A stretch of DNA of 64,000 bases from an uncultured Tissierellia bacterium (GTDB lineage: Bacteria; Bacillota; Clostridia; Tissierellales; Peptoniphilaceae): assembly GCA_947253765.1 (NCBI GenBank), contig CAMYAK010000004.1, positions 1 through 64,000 on the forward strand, read 5' to 3'. Positions 1-9,068 of this stretch are shown here, piece by piece. Every line of letters starts with the position of its first letter. The stretch's first letter is position 1. A program made the position numbers and the translations under genes. The notes beneath the pieces were generated by a model that made no database searches, was not told the origin of the DNA, and saw nothing but the letters and a program-made list of their open reading frames with translations.

Positions 1-2
1 GA

Positions 3-203
3 TTAAAAGTTGGTTGTATAAATAGCAAAATTTTAAAACACAGATGGAATTATGTCATCATTGGAGATACCACATATTACATTGACGAAACCTTTAATGT
101 GTCAAACAACACATCAAAAAGACTATTCTTTCAAGCCACCCCAATACATTTAGAAAAAGCACCAGACCAAGGGATTGCGGTAGCACACAATGCGTATAGA
201 TAG
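3..203 (+). CDS. C-terminal tail of an unidentified protein (partial)
   Basis: An open frame enters from the left edge and ends at TAG 201-203, leaving about 66 residues. The visible tail contains VIIGDTTYYIDETFNVSNN and ends AVAHNAYR. I do not recognise the family. No membrane segment or catalytic motif is visible. The stretch is A+T-rich and lies beside gene remnants, so this may itself be a remnant. Confidence 0.35.
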   Translation, partial: LKVGCINSKILKHRWNYVIIGDTTYYIDETFNVSNNTSKRLFFQATPIHLEKAPDQGIAVAHNAYR

Positions 204-289
204 ATTTTATGTTTATAAGTGATGAGTTTTCAAGGAATATAAAAATTTATACTAAGGCAAATAGAAAGATTAAAGGCATCAGAATACAA

Positions 290-468
290 AACTTGTTAAT
301 TTTATTTAGTCAATTGCGGATGATTGTCTAAGAGATGTATTTGTAAGAGGTAAATACAGAGATATCATTTTGCCGATGACAGCAATTAGAAGGTTCGATT
401 CTGTAATAGAACCAAAGAAAAAAAGCAAATTATCGCTTGAATTTAATTTGACATATATAATTCATTAA
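290..468 (+). pseudogene. Remnant of a type I restriction-modification methyltransferase (HsdM) N-terminus
   Basis: From 316 one frame reads ADDCLRDVFVRGKYRDII then LPMTAIRRFDSVIEPKKK. This is the characteristic N-terminal helical segment of HsdM-type adenine methyltransferases (VRGKYRDVILPMTVIRRLD in intact members). The preceding residues (NLLILFSQL, from 290) continue the match in a different frame, so there is a frameshift near 315. The reading frame stops at 466-468 with none of the methyltransferase domain present. No hsdS or hsdR is seen. This is a dead fragment of a lost restriction system. Confidence 0.7.
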
Positions 469-486
469 TTATATAGAGAGGTCGAC

Positions 487-1227
487 ATGAATTTTTTAGA
501 TATAAATAACGAAAATAAAAAAGTTGTACTTCTTATCCATCCCATATCTTTTACTCCACAAGGGATGAAGGAAATGGTGGCAGATCAAATGTCAAAAGAC
601 TACAGGTACATTATTCCGGAGTTATCCAGCCACGGAGACTCCACAGAAATATTTGAATCAGCAGAATCTGAGGCGGAGAAAATAGCAGAACTTCTGATAA
701 GAAACAATATAGTAGAAATGGATCTTGCATTTGCAGCATCCCTTGGAGGAGCATTGCTTCTACATCTTTTAAATGACAAGAGAATAAAGATTAAGAAATG
801 TGTCTTTGAAGGTTGTAGCCTTACGCAGAAGGCGAGATTCTTAGAGATGATCGCCAGAAAAACTATTCTTGTATACCATAAAAGATCTAAGGTGGATAGA
901 AACTATCCTCTTCATTTAATAGCAGAAAAGACAGGAGAAGAATTGGCAGAGATAATCGCAGATACATTTATCGGATTAGACGATGAAAGCATCAAAAATA
1001 TCATTCGTAGCTGCGCCTTTGTAAATGTGCCTAATCTATCTCATGAAGATCAAGAGAAGTGTATATTTTGCTACGGATCTGAGGATAATAATTTAATACA
1101 CGCAAAAAAATTCATAAAAAAAAGACTTCCTGGATCCAAACTAAAAATCTGGGAAGGATACAACCACTGCGAAAAGATTGCAAAAGATAACGAAGCTTAC
1201 GGCAGATTTTTGGAAAATGAAATATAG
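487..1227 (+). CDS. Alpha/beta-hydrolase family protein
   Basis: A 246-residue soluble protein with the alpha/beta-hydrolase layout. A first strand (VVLLIHPIS, about 13-21) is followed by a nucleophile elbow AASLGG with Ser85. A candidate acid is Asp200 in YGSEDN and a candidate base is His227 in EGYNHCE. The elbow is AxSxG rather than GxSxG, which occurs in small lipase- or esterase-like members. There is no signal peptide, so it is cytoplasmic; the substrate is unknown. An AGAGAGG ribosome site precedes ATG 487. The gene lies alone in an A+T-rich stretch next to remnants, which suggests acquired DNA. Family call good, function open. Confidence 0.7.
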   Translation: MNFLDINNENKKVVLLIHPISFTPQGMKEMVADQMSKDYRYIIPELSSHGDSTEIFESAESEAEKIAELLIRNNIVEMDLAFAASLGGALLLHLLNDKRIKIKKCVFEGCSLTQKARFLEMIARKTILVYHKRSKVDRNYPLHLIAEKTGEELAEIIADTFIGLDDESIKNIIRSCAFVNVPNLSHEDQEKCIFCYGSEDNNLIHAKKFIKKRLPGSKLKIWEGYNHCEKIAKDNEAYGRFLENEI

Positions 1228-1242
1228 ATTAGATTAAAATAA

Positions 1243-1289
1243 TTTTGATAATGTGCAAACTCCATTAAAAGATAATTACATTATCAAAA
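1243..1289 (+). terminator. 12-bp inverted repeat downstream of the hydrolase
   Basis: TTTTGATAATGT (1243-1254) is the exact reverse complement of ACATTATCAAAA (1278-1289), with a 23-nt loop. It lies 15 bp after the hydrolase stop. A weak A/T-rich tract follows but no clean U-run, so it is either a weak terminator or a transcript-end hairpin. Confidence 0.4.
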
Positions 1290-1394
1290 ATATATTTTGA
1301 GAGTGATTTTTTTAAAATTAGAGTATACAATATAAAATAGAGTAGGATAGTTAAAAATATTGAAAGTACAAATTTAAAATAAAAAGGAGAGATT

Positions 1395-1673
1395 ATGTTG
1401 AAAAGAAGATTAATAAATTTAGGAGTAGGTCTTGTAGTAGGAGCAATAGGTGGCAAAGTTTTAGCCTCACAAACATTTAAGAAGTTAGCAGTAAACACAG
1501 TAGCCGGAGGACTTAAAATAAAAGAAGAAATCGACAAGACTGTTGAAAATGTAAAAGTATCTACTGAAGATATCATCGCTGAAGCTAAAGTTAAAAAAGC
1601 TGAAGCTGAAAAGAAAGAAGCTGAAAAGAAAGCTACTTTAGATATCGAAAAAGTAGCTGAAGAAGTTAAATAA
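1395..1673 (+). CDS. Small single-pass membrane protein with Glu/Ala/Lys repeat tail, PacL-like partner of the metal ATPase (DUF6110-type)
   Basis: A 92-residue protein. An N-terminal hydrophobic glycine-rich helix (about 7-25; GVGLVVGAIGGKVLA, with GxxxG-type spacing) is followed by a highly charged helical tail (about 45-92) rich in Glu, Ala and Lys (AEAEKKEAEKKA). The stop is 15 bp ahead of a P1B-type ATPase, so the two are co-transcribed. The layout matches small partners of metal ATPases: mycobacterial PacL proteins (DUF1490) have one membrane helix plus Glu/Ala repeats and scaffold the ATPase. I think this belongs to DUF6110. The parallel to PacL is inference, and no C-terminal metal-binding Asp/His motif is present. 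An AAAAGGAGA ribosome site supports ATG 1395. Confidence 0.7.
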   Translation: MLKRRLINLGVGLVVGAIGGKVLASQTFKKLAVNTVAGGLKIKEEIDKTVENVKVSTEDIIAEAKVKKAEAEKKEAEKKATLDIEKVAEEVK

Positions 1674-1688
1674 TTTAAGCAAAGTAAG

Positions 1689-3764
1689 ATGATAGCAAGT
1701 ATTGTTAGTAGAACCCATGGCAGATGCCGTTTCAATTACGAAGGCGTGCTAAGGGATTCTGATGTAAACAAAATTAAGTACAAAGTCGAAAAATTGGCAG
1801 GGGTTAAATTTTGTAAAGTTTCACCCCTTGCAAATTCCATTATTGTAAACTACGAAGAAGAATATCTACCCAATATTGCAAGATTTATCATGAATCTTGA
1901 CTTAGAAGAGTTAGCGGATTTTGAAATAGATGATGCGGACTTCGTGCCTCAAGATGGAAGAGAACTATTCCATATCTTGCGTGATGCAATGTATAGAAGA
2001 ATATTCTTTGCTCATATTTTGCCAATGCCACTTAGGCCAATATGGGTTGTAATGAAGGCTGTTCCATACATCAAGGCCGGACTCAAGAGTCTAAGAGAAG
2101 GCAAGTTAAACGTAAATGTTCTAGATGCAACAGCAATCGGAGTATCAATTCTAGATCGTGAATTTGCAGATGCAGGCAACATCATGTTCCTACTTGGGCT
2201 CGGCGAAGAACTTGAAGAATACACCATTAAAAAATCAAAAGAAAATCTAGCCCAATCACTTAAACTAAACGTAGATAAAGTATTCGTAGTAGATGGAAAT
2301 AAGAAGTATTTAAAAAATCTTGAAGATGTAGAAATAGGCGATTTTGTAGAAGTTGGTATGGGATACACGATCCCTGTTGACGGCGAAATCATAAGAGGAT
2401 TTGGAATGGTAAATGAAGCTTCTCTTACAGGAGAGTCATTGCCGGTTAAGAAGACTGAAGGCAGCACAGTATTCGCAGGAACAGCATTAGAAGAAGGAGC
2501 CATCCTTGTAAAGACAATTAAAAAGTACGATGACTCAAGGATTAACCATATAATAGAACTAATTGGTGAAAGTGAAAAGAATAAATCACTAGCTGAAAAG
2601 AAAGCAGAATCCATGGCAGACTCTATGGTTAAGTACTCATTCTTAGGAGCTGTAGCAACCTACCTACTAACCAGGAACTTTATAAAGGCGAAATCATTCT
2701 TGATGGTAGACTTTTCATGTGCCCTTAAGTTGACTATACCAATAGCGACCATGAAGGCGATATCATCCGCATCGGAAAGAGGAATCCTTGTAAAAGGCGG
2801 AAGATATTTAGAAAAGTTAGCCCAAGCAGATTCAATAATATTTGACAAGACAGGTACTATTACCAAGTCACAACCAACGGTAGAAAAGGTAATTGCATTC
2901 TATGACTACGACGAAGATGAGTGTCTAAGAATAGCAGCTTGTCTAGAAGAACATTTCCCACATTCTATTGCAAATGCGGTAGTAAAAGCAGCTAAAGACA
3001 AAAATTTAAAACATGATGAAATGCACTCAAAACCAGAATATATAGTTGCCCACGGAATAAGCTCTAAGATAGAAGACAAAGAAGCTCTCATAGGATCAGC
3101 TCACTTTATATTAGAAGATGAAAAGATTGAGATAGACGAAGAACAAAAGAAGAAAATCGAAAAGCTAAAAGAAGACTATTCACTTCTATACCTAGCCTAC
3201 GATGAAAAACTAATCGCTGTCATCTGTATAGACGACCCAATACGTGAAGATGCAAAATATACAATAGAAGCACTTAGAGCATTAGGAATCAAGAGAATAG
3301 CTATGCTTACAGGAGATGCGGAAAACTCAGCAAGAGCAGTGGCAGAAAAATTAGAACTAGATTATTATGAGTCACAAGTTCTTCCAGAAGACAAGAAAAA
3401 CTATGTGGACAAAGAAAAAGCTATGGGAAGAACAGTAGTTATGATTGGAGATGGCATCAACGACTCCATCGCTCTATCTTCAGCAGACGTAGGAATTTCT
3501 ATGAATGCTGGATCAGATATAGCCAAAGAAATTGCAGACACCTCAATCAAATCAGACTCACTAAAGGAATTAATAGACGTTATAAAGATAGCCAAAGCAC
3601 TAGAAAAGAGAGTACACAAGAATTACAGAGAAATAATCAGTTTCAATGGAGCACTTGTAATTTTAGGAGTGTTTGGATATTTGACCAACACAAAATCAGC
3701 ATTCTTACACAATGCGTCTACTGTTGCAATAGCAGGAAGAAGTATGAGGGATTATAGAATCTAA
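1689..3764 (+). CDS. Heavy-metal-translocating P1B-type ATPase
   Basis: A 691-residue P-type ATPase, likely a metal efflux pump of the cytoplasmic membrane. Residues 1-70 resemble a degenerate HMA-like fold without a CxxC metal site. The actuator motif TGES is at 247-250, the phosphorylated Asp386 is in DKTGT, and GDGIND is at 587-592. The transmembrane metal motif around Cys344 is SCALK instead of the CPC of copper pumps. A similar Cys-Ala type is found in pumps paired with PacL-like proteins, so Zn, Mn or another divalent ion is more likely than Cu. It follows the small membrane protein by 15 bp. Substrate cannot be fixed from sequence. Confidence 0.88.
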   Translation: MIASIVSRTHGRCRFNYEGVLRDSDVNKIKYKVEKLAGVKFCKVSPLANSIIVNYEEEYLPNIARFIMNLDLEELADFEIDDADFVPQDGRELFHILRDAMYRRIFFAHILPMPLRPIWVVMKAVPYIKAGLKSLREGKLNVNVLDATAIGVSILDREFADAGNIMFLLGLGEELEEYTIKKSKENLAQSLKLNVDKVFVVDGNKKYLKNLEDVEIGDFVEVGMGYTIPVDGEIIRGFGMVNEASLTGESLPVKKTEGSTVFAGTALEEGAILVKTIKKYDDSRINHIIELIGESEKNKSLAEKKAESMADSMVKYSFLGAVATYLLTRNFIKAKSFLMVDFSCALKLTIPIATMKAISSASERGILVKGGRYLEKLAQADSIIFDKTGTITKSQPTVEKVIAFYDYDEDECLRIAACLEEHFPHSIANAVVKAAKDKNLKHDEMHSKPEYIVAHGISSKIEDKEALIGSAHFILEDEKIEIDEEQKKKIEKLKEDYSLLYLAYDEKLIAVICIDDPIREDAKYTIEALRALGIKRIAMLTGDAENSARAVAEKLELDYYESQVLPEDKKNYVDKEKAMGRTVVMIGDGINDSIALSSADVGISMNAGSDIAKEIADTSIKSDSLKELIDVIKIAKALEKRVHKNYREIISFNGALVILGVFGYLTNTKSAFLHNASTVAIAGRSMRDYRI

Positions 3765-3796
3765 GAAAAAATGGCTCTATGTCATCAAATATTGGG

Positions 3797-3826
3797 GAGA
3801 CTCGTTCATTTGAGTCTCTCTTTTAT
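3797..3826 (+). terminator. Intrinsic terminator after the metal ATPase
   Basis: GAGACTC (3797-3803) pairs with GAGTCTC (3812-3818) around an 8-nt loop and is followed by TCTTTTA. It lies 33 bp after the ATPase stop. Confidence 0.7.
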
Positions 3827-3834
3827 TGTAAAAA

Positions 3835-4325
3835 TCAACCACTGGATATATAGAGAAAGATGATAATAAGATTTACAGCAGTCAATTAACTATAGATAAA
3901 GAAGAAAATATACTCAACAATTACAGACGTGTTTCAAAGGGTTGGAAAGAGTCAATTGCTGATTCTCACTATGCTGAGGGGGATAGATTTGAAAAATTTA
4001 ATTACTTAAATAAATCTATCTCAGTTGCTTTGTGTGGAGATTTATGGTTTGAAGAGAACTGCAATAAATGAAGAGTTTGAACGCTGATATAGTTCTCTGG
4101 CCTGTATATACAGACTTTCACTATAAAGATTGGAATGAGAGTCTGAAATATGAATATGCGGAACAAGCTGCGAAATGTGGGAAAAAGGTATTATACGTTA
4201 ACTCATATTGTCTTGATAAGAGCAGCCATGAAATAGCTAGAGGCGGAGCGGCTTTTTTTAATCATGGGAATATTGAAAGTGAGATCCCTGCCGGAGATGA
4301 AAGAGTTCTAATTGTTGAAGTTTAA
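3835..4325 (+). pseudogene. Frameshifted, N-terminally truncated carbon-nitrogen hydrolase (nitrilase family)
   Basis: Two frames together give the C-terminal half of a nitrilase-superfamily amidohydrolase. The first frame (open from 3832) reads KIYSSQLTIDKEE and ends ALCGDLWFEENCNK at TGA 4069-4071. The second starts at ATG 4068 and continues SLNADIVLWPVYTDFHYKDW to VLIVEV (stop 4323-4325). The Cys of ALCGDLW is at the position of the catalytic Cys, but the segment carrying the catalytic Glu and Lys is missing. The first 150 or so residues are absent. It is a remnant rather than a working gene; the 85-residue second part alone would lack the active site. Confidence 0.75.
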
Positions 4326-4397
4326 AAATGAGAGTTGAAACATCAAAAATCCGGGAGTTAAGATAGTTATAACATTATTCTAAGAGAGGAATTTAGC

Positions 4398-4907
4398 ATG
4401 ATAGAAACGGAAAGATTAATCCTCAGGAAGCTAAAAGAAAGCGATTTGGATCCTATATTTAACTGGGCTTCAGACGAGGAAGTTACGAAGTATGTAACAT
4501 TTCCAACCCATAAAGCCAAGGAGGATACAAAAGAAATTCTGGACCTTTGGCTAAGTGAATATAAAAAAGAGAAAACCATAAGGTTTGCCATTGAAAACAA
4601 AGAAACTTCTGAAGTCATGGGTATGATAGACGTGCCAAGATTTATTAGCGAGGTATGTCCCGAGATCGGATACATTTCAGCAAAAAAATATTGGGGAAAA
4701 GGCTACATGACGGAGGCCTGCAAGGCCATGGTAAATTACCTGTTTGAGCTTGGTTATAAGAAAATAGTAATTAGGGCAATGGTGGAAAACATAGGCTCTA
4801 ATAGGGTTATAGAAAAAGCGGGTTTTTCATTTATAAAAAAAGAAGAAGTCCATCTCGATAAATTGGATAAAAATGTTACTTTAAATTTCTATGAGATTAA
4901 TAGATAA
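4398..4907 (+). CDS. GNAT family N-acetyltransferase (RimJ/RimL-like)
   Basis: A 169-residue protein of typical RimJ/RimL length that would transfer an acetyl group from acetyl-CoA to an amine. It opens ETERLILRKL, the usual first strand. It has the GNAT acetyl-CoA loop YWGKGYMTEA (about 98-107) and the late motif ENIGSNRVIEKAGF (about 133-146). AGAGAGGA lies 7-10 bp upstream of ATG 4398. It stands alone between a nitrilase remnant and a membrane protein gene. Substrate (ribosomal protein, antibiotic or metabolite) cannot be told. Confidence 0.85.
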   Translation: MIETERLILRKLKESDLDPIFNWASDEEVTKYVTFPTHKAKEDTKEILDLWLSEYKKEKTIRFAIENKETSEVMGMIDVPRFISEVCPEIGYISAKKYWGKGYMTEACKAMVNYLFELGYKKIVIRAMVENIGSNRVIEKAGFSFIKKEEVHLDKLDKNVTLNFYEINR

Positions 4908-4953
4908 TTATGTTTGATTAAAATCAAAAACTTGTGGGTGAGAAGGGGGAGCC

Positions 4954-6261
4954 ATGACTAAAAAGAAAATACTGATAACTATGGCCTTGGTTTTCCTGGC
5001 ACTTTTTATCCTGAACACCTATACAATCTACACATCTGACGATATAACCTACCTATACATCTACGAGGGGCCTCTGCCGTCATCAGGTACTGCAAGGGTA
5101 TCGAGCCTTGGGGATTTAGTGAAATCAATAAACAACCACTACCTTATGCGAAACGGCCGGAGCCTGGCCCACTTTTTACTCCAAGGAGCCCTGGCCCTAG
5201 GTCCAACATTTTTTAATATAGTAAATTCACTGGCCTTTGTTATTCTTGGTCCGGTCTTGGCTGATCTCATTTTCGAGTCACCGAGGTTCTGGACCTGGAA
5301 GGCCTATACCTGTTTGTACTGCTTACTTTTCCTTTTTATTCCCCAGTTCGGCCCGGCAGTCTTGTGGAAGTCAGGTGCTGCCAACTACCTCTGGATGGCA
5401 ATATTTATTCTCTTGGCCATTTTAGCCTCTGTGAATTGGGATAGGAAGCAGGACTTTCCAAAGCTCTTGGCCATAATCTTTGGGGCCTTGGCAGGAGGGG
5501 CCAGTGAAAACGGGGCAGGCATGGTAATTATGGTCCAGGCCCTATTTATTCTGAAGTGGAAGTGGGAAAGAAGAAGGCTTGGCCCGGGGCCTTACATAGC
5601 TGTATTGGCAACCTGTCTGGGGCTGGTCTACCAGGTCCTGGCTCCCGGAAACATGATCAGGGCGGGACAGGCACCACATGCGGACCTACCGGTCCACCTC
5701 TTACTTACATTGGAAAAAACCTGGAATACAATCGGTATATTTTTAACTATTTATCTGGGACTTTTCATTTTTTACCTGGTGAAAAGAAAAAAGCCCTCAA
5801 TAGAAGGGCTGATCTTTGTCCTTGCCGCTTTAGCAGGGTCCCTGGTCCTATATTTCACTCCCAACCTGGCCGAAAGGTCTTGGCTCTGGCCGGTCCTCTT
5901 TATGATCATTGGAATTTCCTATCAAATAAGGGACCTGAATCTTTCCCTATCAAAGGGGCAAGCCCTGGTCATAACCCTGGCCTTGCTTGGGGCAAGTCTT
6001 TGGGTCTACAAGGATGCTTATATTTCGATCAAGACTTCCTATGATCAACACAGGGAGACTTTGATGGAGATAGGGGCCCAGGTCGCAAAGGGCAATAAAA
6101 ATCCCAAGGTAAAGAAGTTTGACCTCCCAAAGAACACCTACAATCCGCTGTCCCAAACATATCATTTGAGGGAAGATCCAAAATATTGGTTCAATCAGTG
6201 GTTCGCTTACCACTATGGCTTGGATTCGATTTCTATAACAAATCCCGACCAGGCAAGATAA
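4954..6261 (+). CDS. Polytopic membrane protein, DUF6056-like
   Basis: A 435-residue integral membrane protein with about ten hydrophobic segments. The first is at residues 6-26, followed by an extracytoplasmic stretch with SDDITYLYIY and HYLMRNGRSLAH. The acidic pair after the first helix together with the NGR motif is typical of DUF6056 proteins, which have a glycosyltransferase-C-like architecture. Role unknown; polymer or lipid-linked sugar handling is only a guess. The gene is G+C-richer than the sequence to its left and marks where the window returns to typical composition. It converges with the ABC transporter gene; a G+C-rich hairpin near 6300-6322 lies between them. Confidence 0.6.
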   Translation: MTKKKILITMALVFLALFILNTYTIYTSDDITYLYIYEGPLPSSGTARVSSLGDLVKSINNHYLMRNGRSLAHFLLQGALALGPTFFNIVNSLAFVILGPVLADLIFESPRFWTWKAYTCLYCLLFLFIPQFGPAVLWKSGAANYLWMAIFILLAILASVNWDRKQDFPKLLAIIFGALAGGASENGAGMVIMVQALFILKWKWERRRLGPGPYIAVLATCLGLVYQVLAPGNMIRAGQAPHADLPVHLLLTLEKTWNTIGIFLTIYLGLFIFYLVKRKKPSIEGLIFVLAALAGSLVLYFTPNLAERSWLWPVLFMIIGISYQIRDLNLSLSKGQALVITLALLGASLWVYKDAYISIKTSYDQHRETLMEIGAQVAKGNKNPKVKKFDLPKNTYNPLSQTYHLREDPKYWFNQWFAYHYGLDSISITNPDQAR

Positions 6262-6322
6262 AAGTCAATAGTTATTCCTATAGGGATATAAAATATAAAG
6301 GCCGGAGTAGGGTCCGGGGCCC

Positions 6323-7918
6323 CTATATCTCAATTACAGCATCAAATTTAGCCAATGTCTCAGCGTCAAAGTTATGGCTGATCATAATGACTCCGACATT
6401 GTCCAAGCTAAGCAAGATTTTTTCAACATCCGCCCGATTGGCAGGGTCAAGCTGGGATGTGGCCTCGTCAATAAATAGAAAATCAATATCTTTAACCAAG
6501 GCTCTGGCAATAGCAATGCGCTGCTTTTCACCACCGGAAATTTGCTGACCGTTGGAGCTGATCCGGGTTTCAAGCCCATTTGGCAGGCTTTCAATAAATT
6601 TATCCAACTTGGCAACTTTAATTATTTTATCAAGCTTATCTTCTGAAATGTCGCTTCCCAGCAGGATATTTTCGCGAATAGTATCATTGATCAAATAAAT
6701 ATTCTGTTCTATGTAGGATAGATGTTTAAAATATGACTTTAAATTCAAATCTTTTATATCATCAGCATTTACCGAGACCAGGCCCTTGTCTGCCTGATTT
6801 ATTCCCAGCATCAGTTTCATAAGAGTGGATTTTCCGCTGCCTGATTCACCAAGCAAGGCATACTTATTTTTGATAAATTTATAGTTAAAGTTTTTAAGTA
6901 TTTCTCTGTCACCATAGCTGAAATCGACATTTTTGAATTCAATTTCCTTTATTCCCTCGTTCAGCTTCTTGATTTTATCATCGCCATCTAACTGATACTT
7001 GTCTGTTATAGCGGAGACGGAAGATATGACGGCCAAGGAGGCCATTAATCCCTGTATGCCGTTAAACAAGTTACCCGATAAAGCCCCTATACTTAAGACG
7101 CTTCCCGGTCCTGCATAGCCCAGGCTGGCTATATACAGTGCCAATATCATCAATCCTACCTGTGAGAGAAAATTTACAAAGAAGAGGGCAGTGTTAGTTT
7201 TAGCCATTGTCAGATTATATTGGTAATATTTCTTTTCGCGAGTCCTATCGGTACCGGACATGCGTCTCAGAAAATAGGACAACTTATCCGCAAAGAAAAG
7301 AGTATAGACGCTCTCCAAATTATCGCGGACATTCTCAGTGTATTCCTCCTTGGAAACAGTTAGATTATGCTGGGCCCGCTCAACATGCTTATTAACCAGG
7401 CTTGGCACCAAGAGAGAAAACAAGAAGAGGACGCCGGCAGCAATGGCAAAAAGCCAATGAACCTTAATTATTGCCACAAAGGTAAGAATTATCATGGTCA
7501 AATTGTAGGTTACATCGATAATATTTGAATAGTACTTATTTTCCAATTCATCGACATCATTCAAATACCAGGAAATTTTCTTTCCTGTGTTCTTGCTTGA
7601 TAATAAGTCTGACGTGTTTGCTATCAGGGTTTTTGAGATCTCATTACGGACATAAGAGTTAATGTGCCTGATATATATGGCACGAACCCAGTTTGAAATA
7701 AAATACATGAGCATCATCAAGGCTAATAAGCCCATGACTTTTAGAGCAGCATGGTTAAAAGCCGCAGGTCCCGCATAATATCCGTCCATTAGCCAGGACA
7801 GAGAAAACGACAGCAATACCCATGAAGTCGCAGCTAAAGCATTAAAAAGCATGGCAAAAACAGTAATCCAAATATTCTTCTTAAGTGCTTGATTTAACCA
7901 TTTATTTTTAAATAGCAT
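6323..7918 (-). CDS. ABC exporter half-transporter (fused membrane and ATPase domains)
   Basis: A 531-residue ABC half-transporter that would work as a dimer. An N-terminal six-helix membrane domain (about 1-300) is followed by a complete ATPase domain. Walker A is GESGSGKST, the signature is SGGEKQRIAIARA, Walker B is FLFIDEAT and the switch His is in MISHNF. I start it at ATG 7918 because GAGAGG lies 8 bp upstream. An in-frame TTG nine codons earlier has no comparable site. The membrane domain resembles bacteriocin, peptide or lipid exporters, but the substrate is unknown. It lies 52 bp downstream of the PTS IIC gene on the same strand. Confidence 0.85.
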   Translation of the reverse strand: MLFKNKWLNQALKKNIWITVFAMLFNALAATSWVLLSFSLSWLMDGYYAGPAAFNHAALKVMGLLALMMLMYFISNWVRAIYIRHINSYVRNEISKTLIANTSDLLSSKNTGKKISWYLNDVDELENKYYSNIIDVTYNLTMIILTFVAIIKVHWLFAIAAGVLFLFSLLVPSLVNKHVERAQHNLTVSKEEYTENVRDNLESVYTLFFADKLSYFLRRMSGTDRTREKKYYQYNLTMAKTNTALFFVNFLSQVGLMILALYIASLGYAGPGSVLSIGALSGNLFNGIQGLMASLAVISSVSAITDKYQLDGDDKIKKLNEGIKEIEFKNVDFSYGDREILKNFNYKFIKNKYALLGESGSGKSTLMKLMLGINQADKGLVSVNADDIKDLNLKSYFKHLSYIEQNIYLINDTIRENILLGSDISEDKLDKIIKVAKLDKFIESLPNGLETRISSNGQQISGGEKQRIAIARALVKDIDFLFIDEATSQLDPANRADVEKILLSLDNVGVIMISHNFDAETLAKFDAVIEI

Positions 7919-7970
7919 AGAAATAGTCCTCTCAAAACGGATCAATATTTGACAAGATTAAGGATCGATA

Positions 7971-9068
7971 TCACAAACCCAGTTTTAGATCTTCATCCTT
8001 AACAAGTTGTAGTTTTTTGCATACCAAGTGGATTAACATTGCAAATATAGCCGGCAAGATAAAGCTGATTAAAATTAGGCCCAGCCAGTCAAAGGATGTT
8101 ATGGCCGCCTTGCTGCCCTGGGCAATGTCTTTGACCCAGCCGGTAAAGACTCCGATTTGTCCGCATAGACCGCAAGTGCCCATGCCTGAGTTTATGGCGG
8201 CCCCGTTCATTTGAATCTTGAAAAGGCAGGTTGCCATGGGGCCTGTGATAGCCGAAGCCAGGGTAGGGGCAATCCAGATCTTGGGGTTTTTGACAATATT
8301 AGGCATCTGCAGCATGGAAGTTCCGATACCTTGCGAGATCAGCCCGCCCCAGCCGTTAACATTAAATGAGATAACCGCAAAGCCTATCATCTGAGCACAG
8401 CAACCTGCCAAGGCGGCACCGCCGGCCAGGCCTGTCAGGCCCAGAGCTGCACATATGGCCGCAGAGGAAATGGGCAGGGTCAGGGCCACTCCGACTAAAA
8501 CCGAGACAAAAATTCCCATCAGGAAGGGTTGTAGCTCTGTAGCCCACATTATGGCCTTACCTAAAGACATGGCCAAGCGACCAAGACCGGGAGCAATCAG
8601 CCAGGATAGGAACATACCCACGCCTATAGTTACCAGGGGCGTAAGCAGGATATCGACCTTGCTTTCACCGGATACCATTTTTCCAACTTCAGCAGTTATG
8701 ATGGCAACAAATAGGACTGCCAAGGGGCCTCCCGCACCGCCTATGGCGTTTGAAGCAAAGCCTGCTGTTGTCAAAGAAAACAAGACCAGGGGAGGGCATT
8801 TAAGGGCATAGCCGATAGCCACAGCCATAGCGGGCCCACTCATTGCCATAGCCAAGCCGCCCACTGTATAGTCAATTCCCGATATACTTGCTACCGTTTG
8901 AGTAAGAAAGGGCAGGTTCATGAGCATGCCCATGGTGTTGAGGATTGTACCGATCAACAGGGAACAAAAAAGTCCCTGGGCCATAGCGCCCAAGGCATCG
9001 ATCCCGTAGCGTTGCCAGGAAATAATTACATTTTTACGTTTTAAGAATTCTTTTAAATTTTTCACCAC
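7971..9068 (-). CDS. PTS sugar transporter subunit IIC (PTS_EIIC_2 family)
   Basis: A 365-residue membrane protein with about nine or ten glycine- and alanine-rich helices, matching the IIC-like family that occurs without attached IIA or IIB domains. Characteristic stretches include YTVGGLAMAMSGPAMAVAIGY, split by small residues, and NGAAINSGMGTCGLCGQIG near the C-terminus. No IIA, IIB, HPr or sugar-catabolic gene is adjacent, so it is an orphan permease. Whether it works with PTS proteins encoded elsewhere or as an independent carrier is unknown. Its likely transcript runs on into the ABC exporter. Confidence 0.75.
   Translation of the reverse strand: MVKNLKEFLKRKNVIISWQRYGIDALGAMAQGLFCSLLIGTILNTMGMLMNLPFLTQTVASISGIDYTVGGLAMAMSGPAMAVAIGYALKCPPLVLFSLTTAGFASNAIGGAGGPLAVLFVAIITAEVGKMVSGESKVDILLTPLVTIGVGMFLSWLIAPGLGRLAMSLGKAIMWATELQPFLMGIFVSVLVGVALTLPISSAAICAALGLTGLAGGAALAGCCAQMIGFAVISFNVNGWGGLISQGIGTSMLQMPNIVKNPKIWIAPTLASAITGPMATCLFKIQMNGAAINSGMGTCGLCGQIGVFTGWVKDIAQGSKAAITSFDWLGLILISFILPAIFAMLIHLVCKKLQLVKDEDLKLGL

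Noticed and set aside
2012..2614. 200-codon open frame on the minus strand inside the metal ATPase
   Set aside because: Antisense shadow of a well-conserved P-type ATPase domain; Ser/Phe/Pro-rich and without any recognisable motif.
4068..4325. 85-codon frame as an independent small gene
   Set aside because: It is the out-of-frame continuation of a nitrilase and its ATG overlaps the stop of the preceding fragment; treated as part of a pseudogene.
5556..6044. 162-codon overlapping plus-strand frame within the DUF6056 gene
   Set aside because: Gly/Pro-rich frame shadow without a start site; the main frame shows regular membrane helices.
6296..6324. G+C-rich hairpin between the DUF6056 and ABC transporter genes as a terminator
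   Set aside because: The stem has a bulge (GGCCGGA with TCCGG..CC) and no T-tract on either strand.
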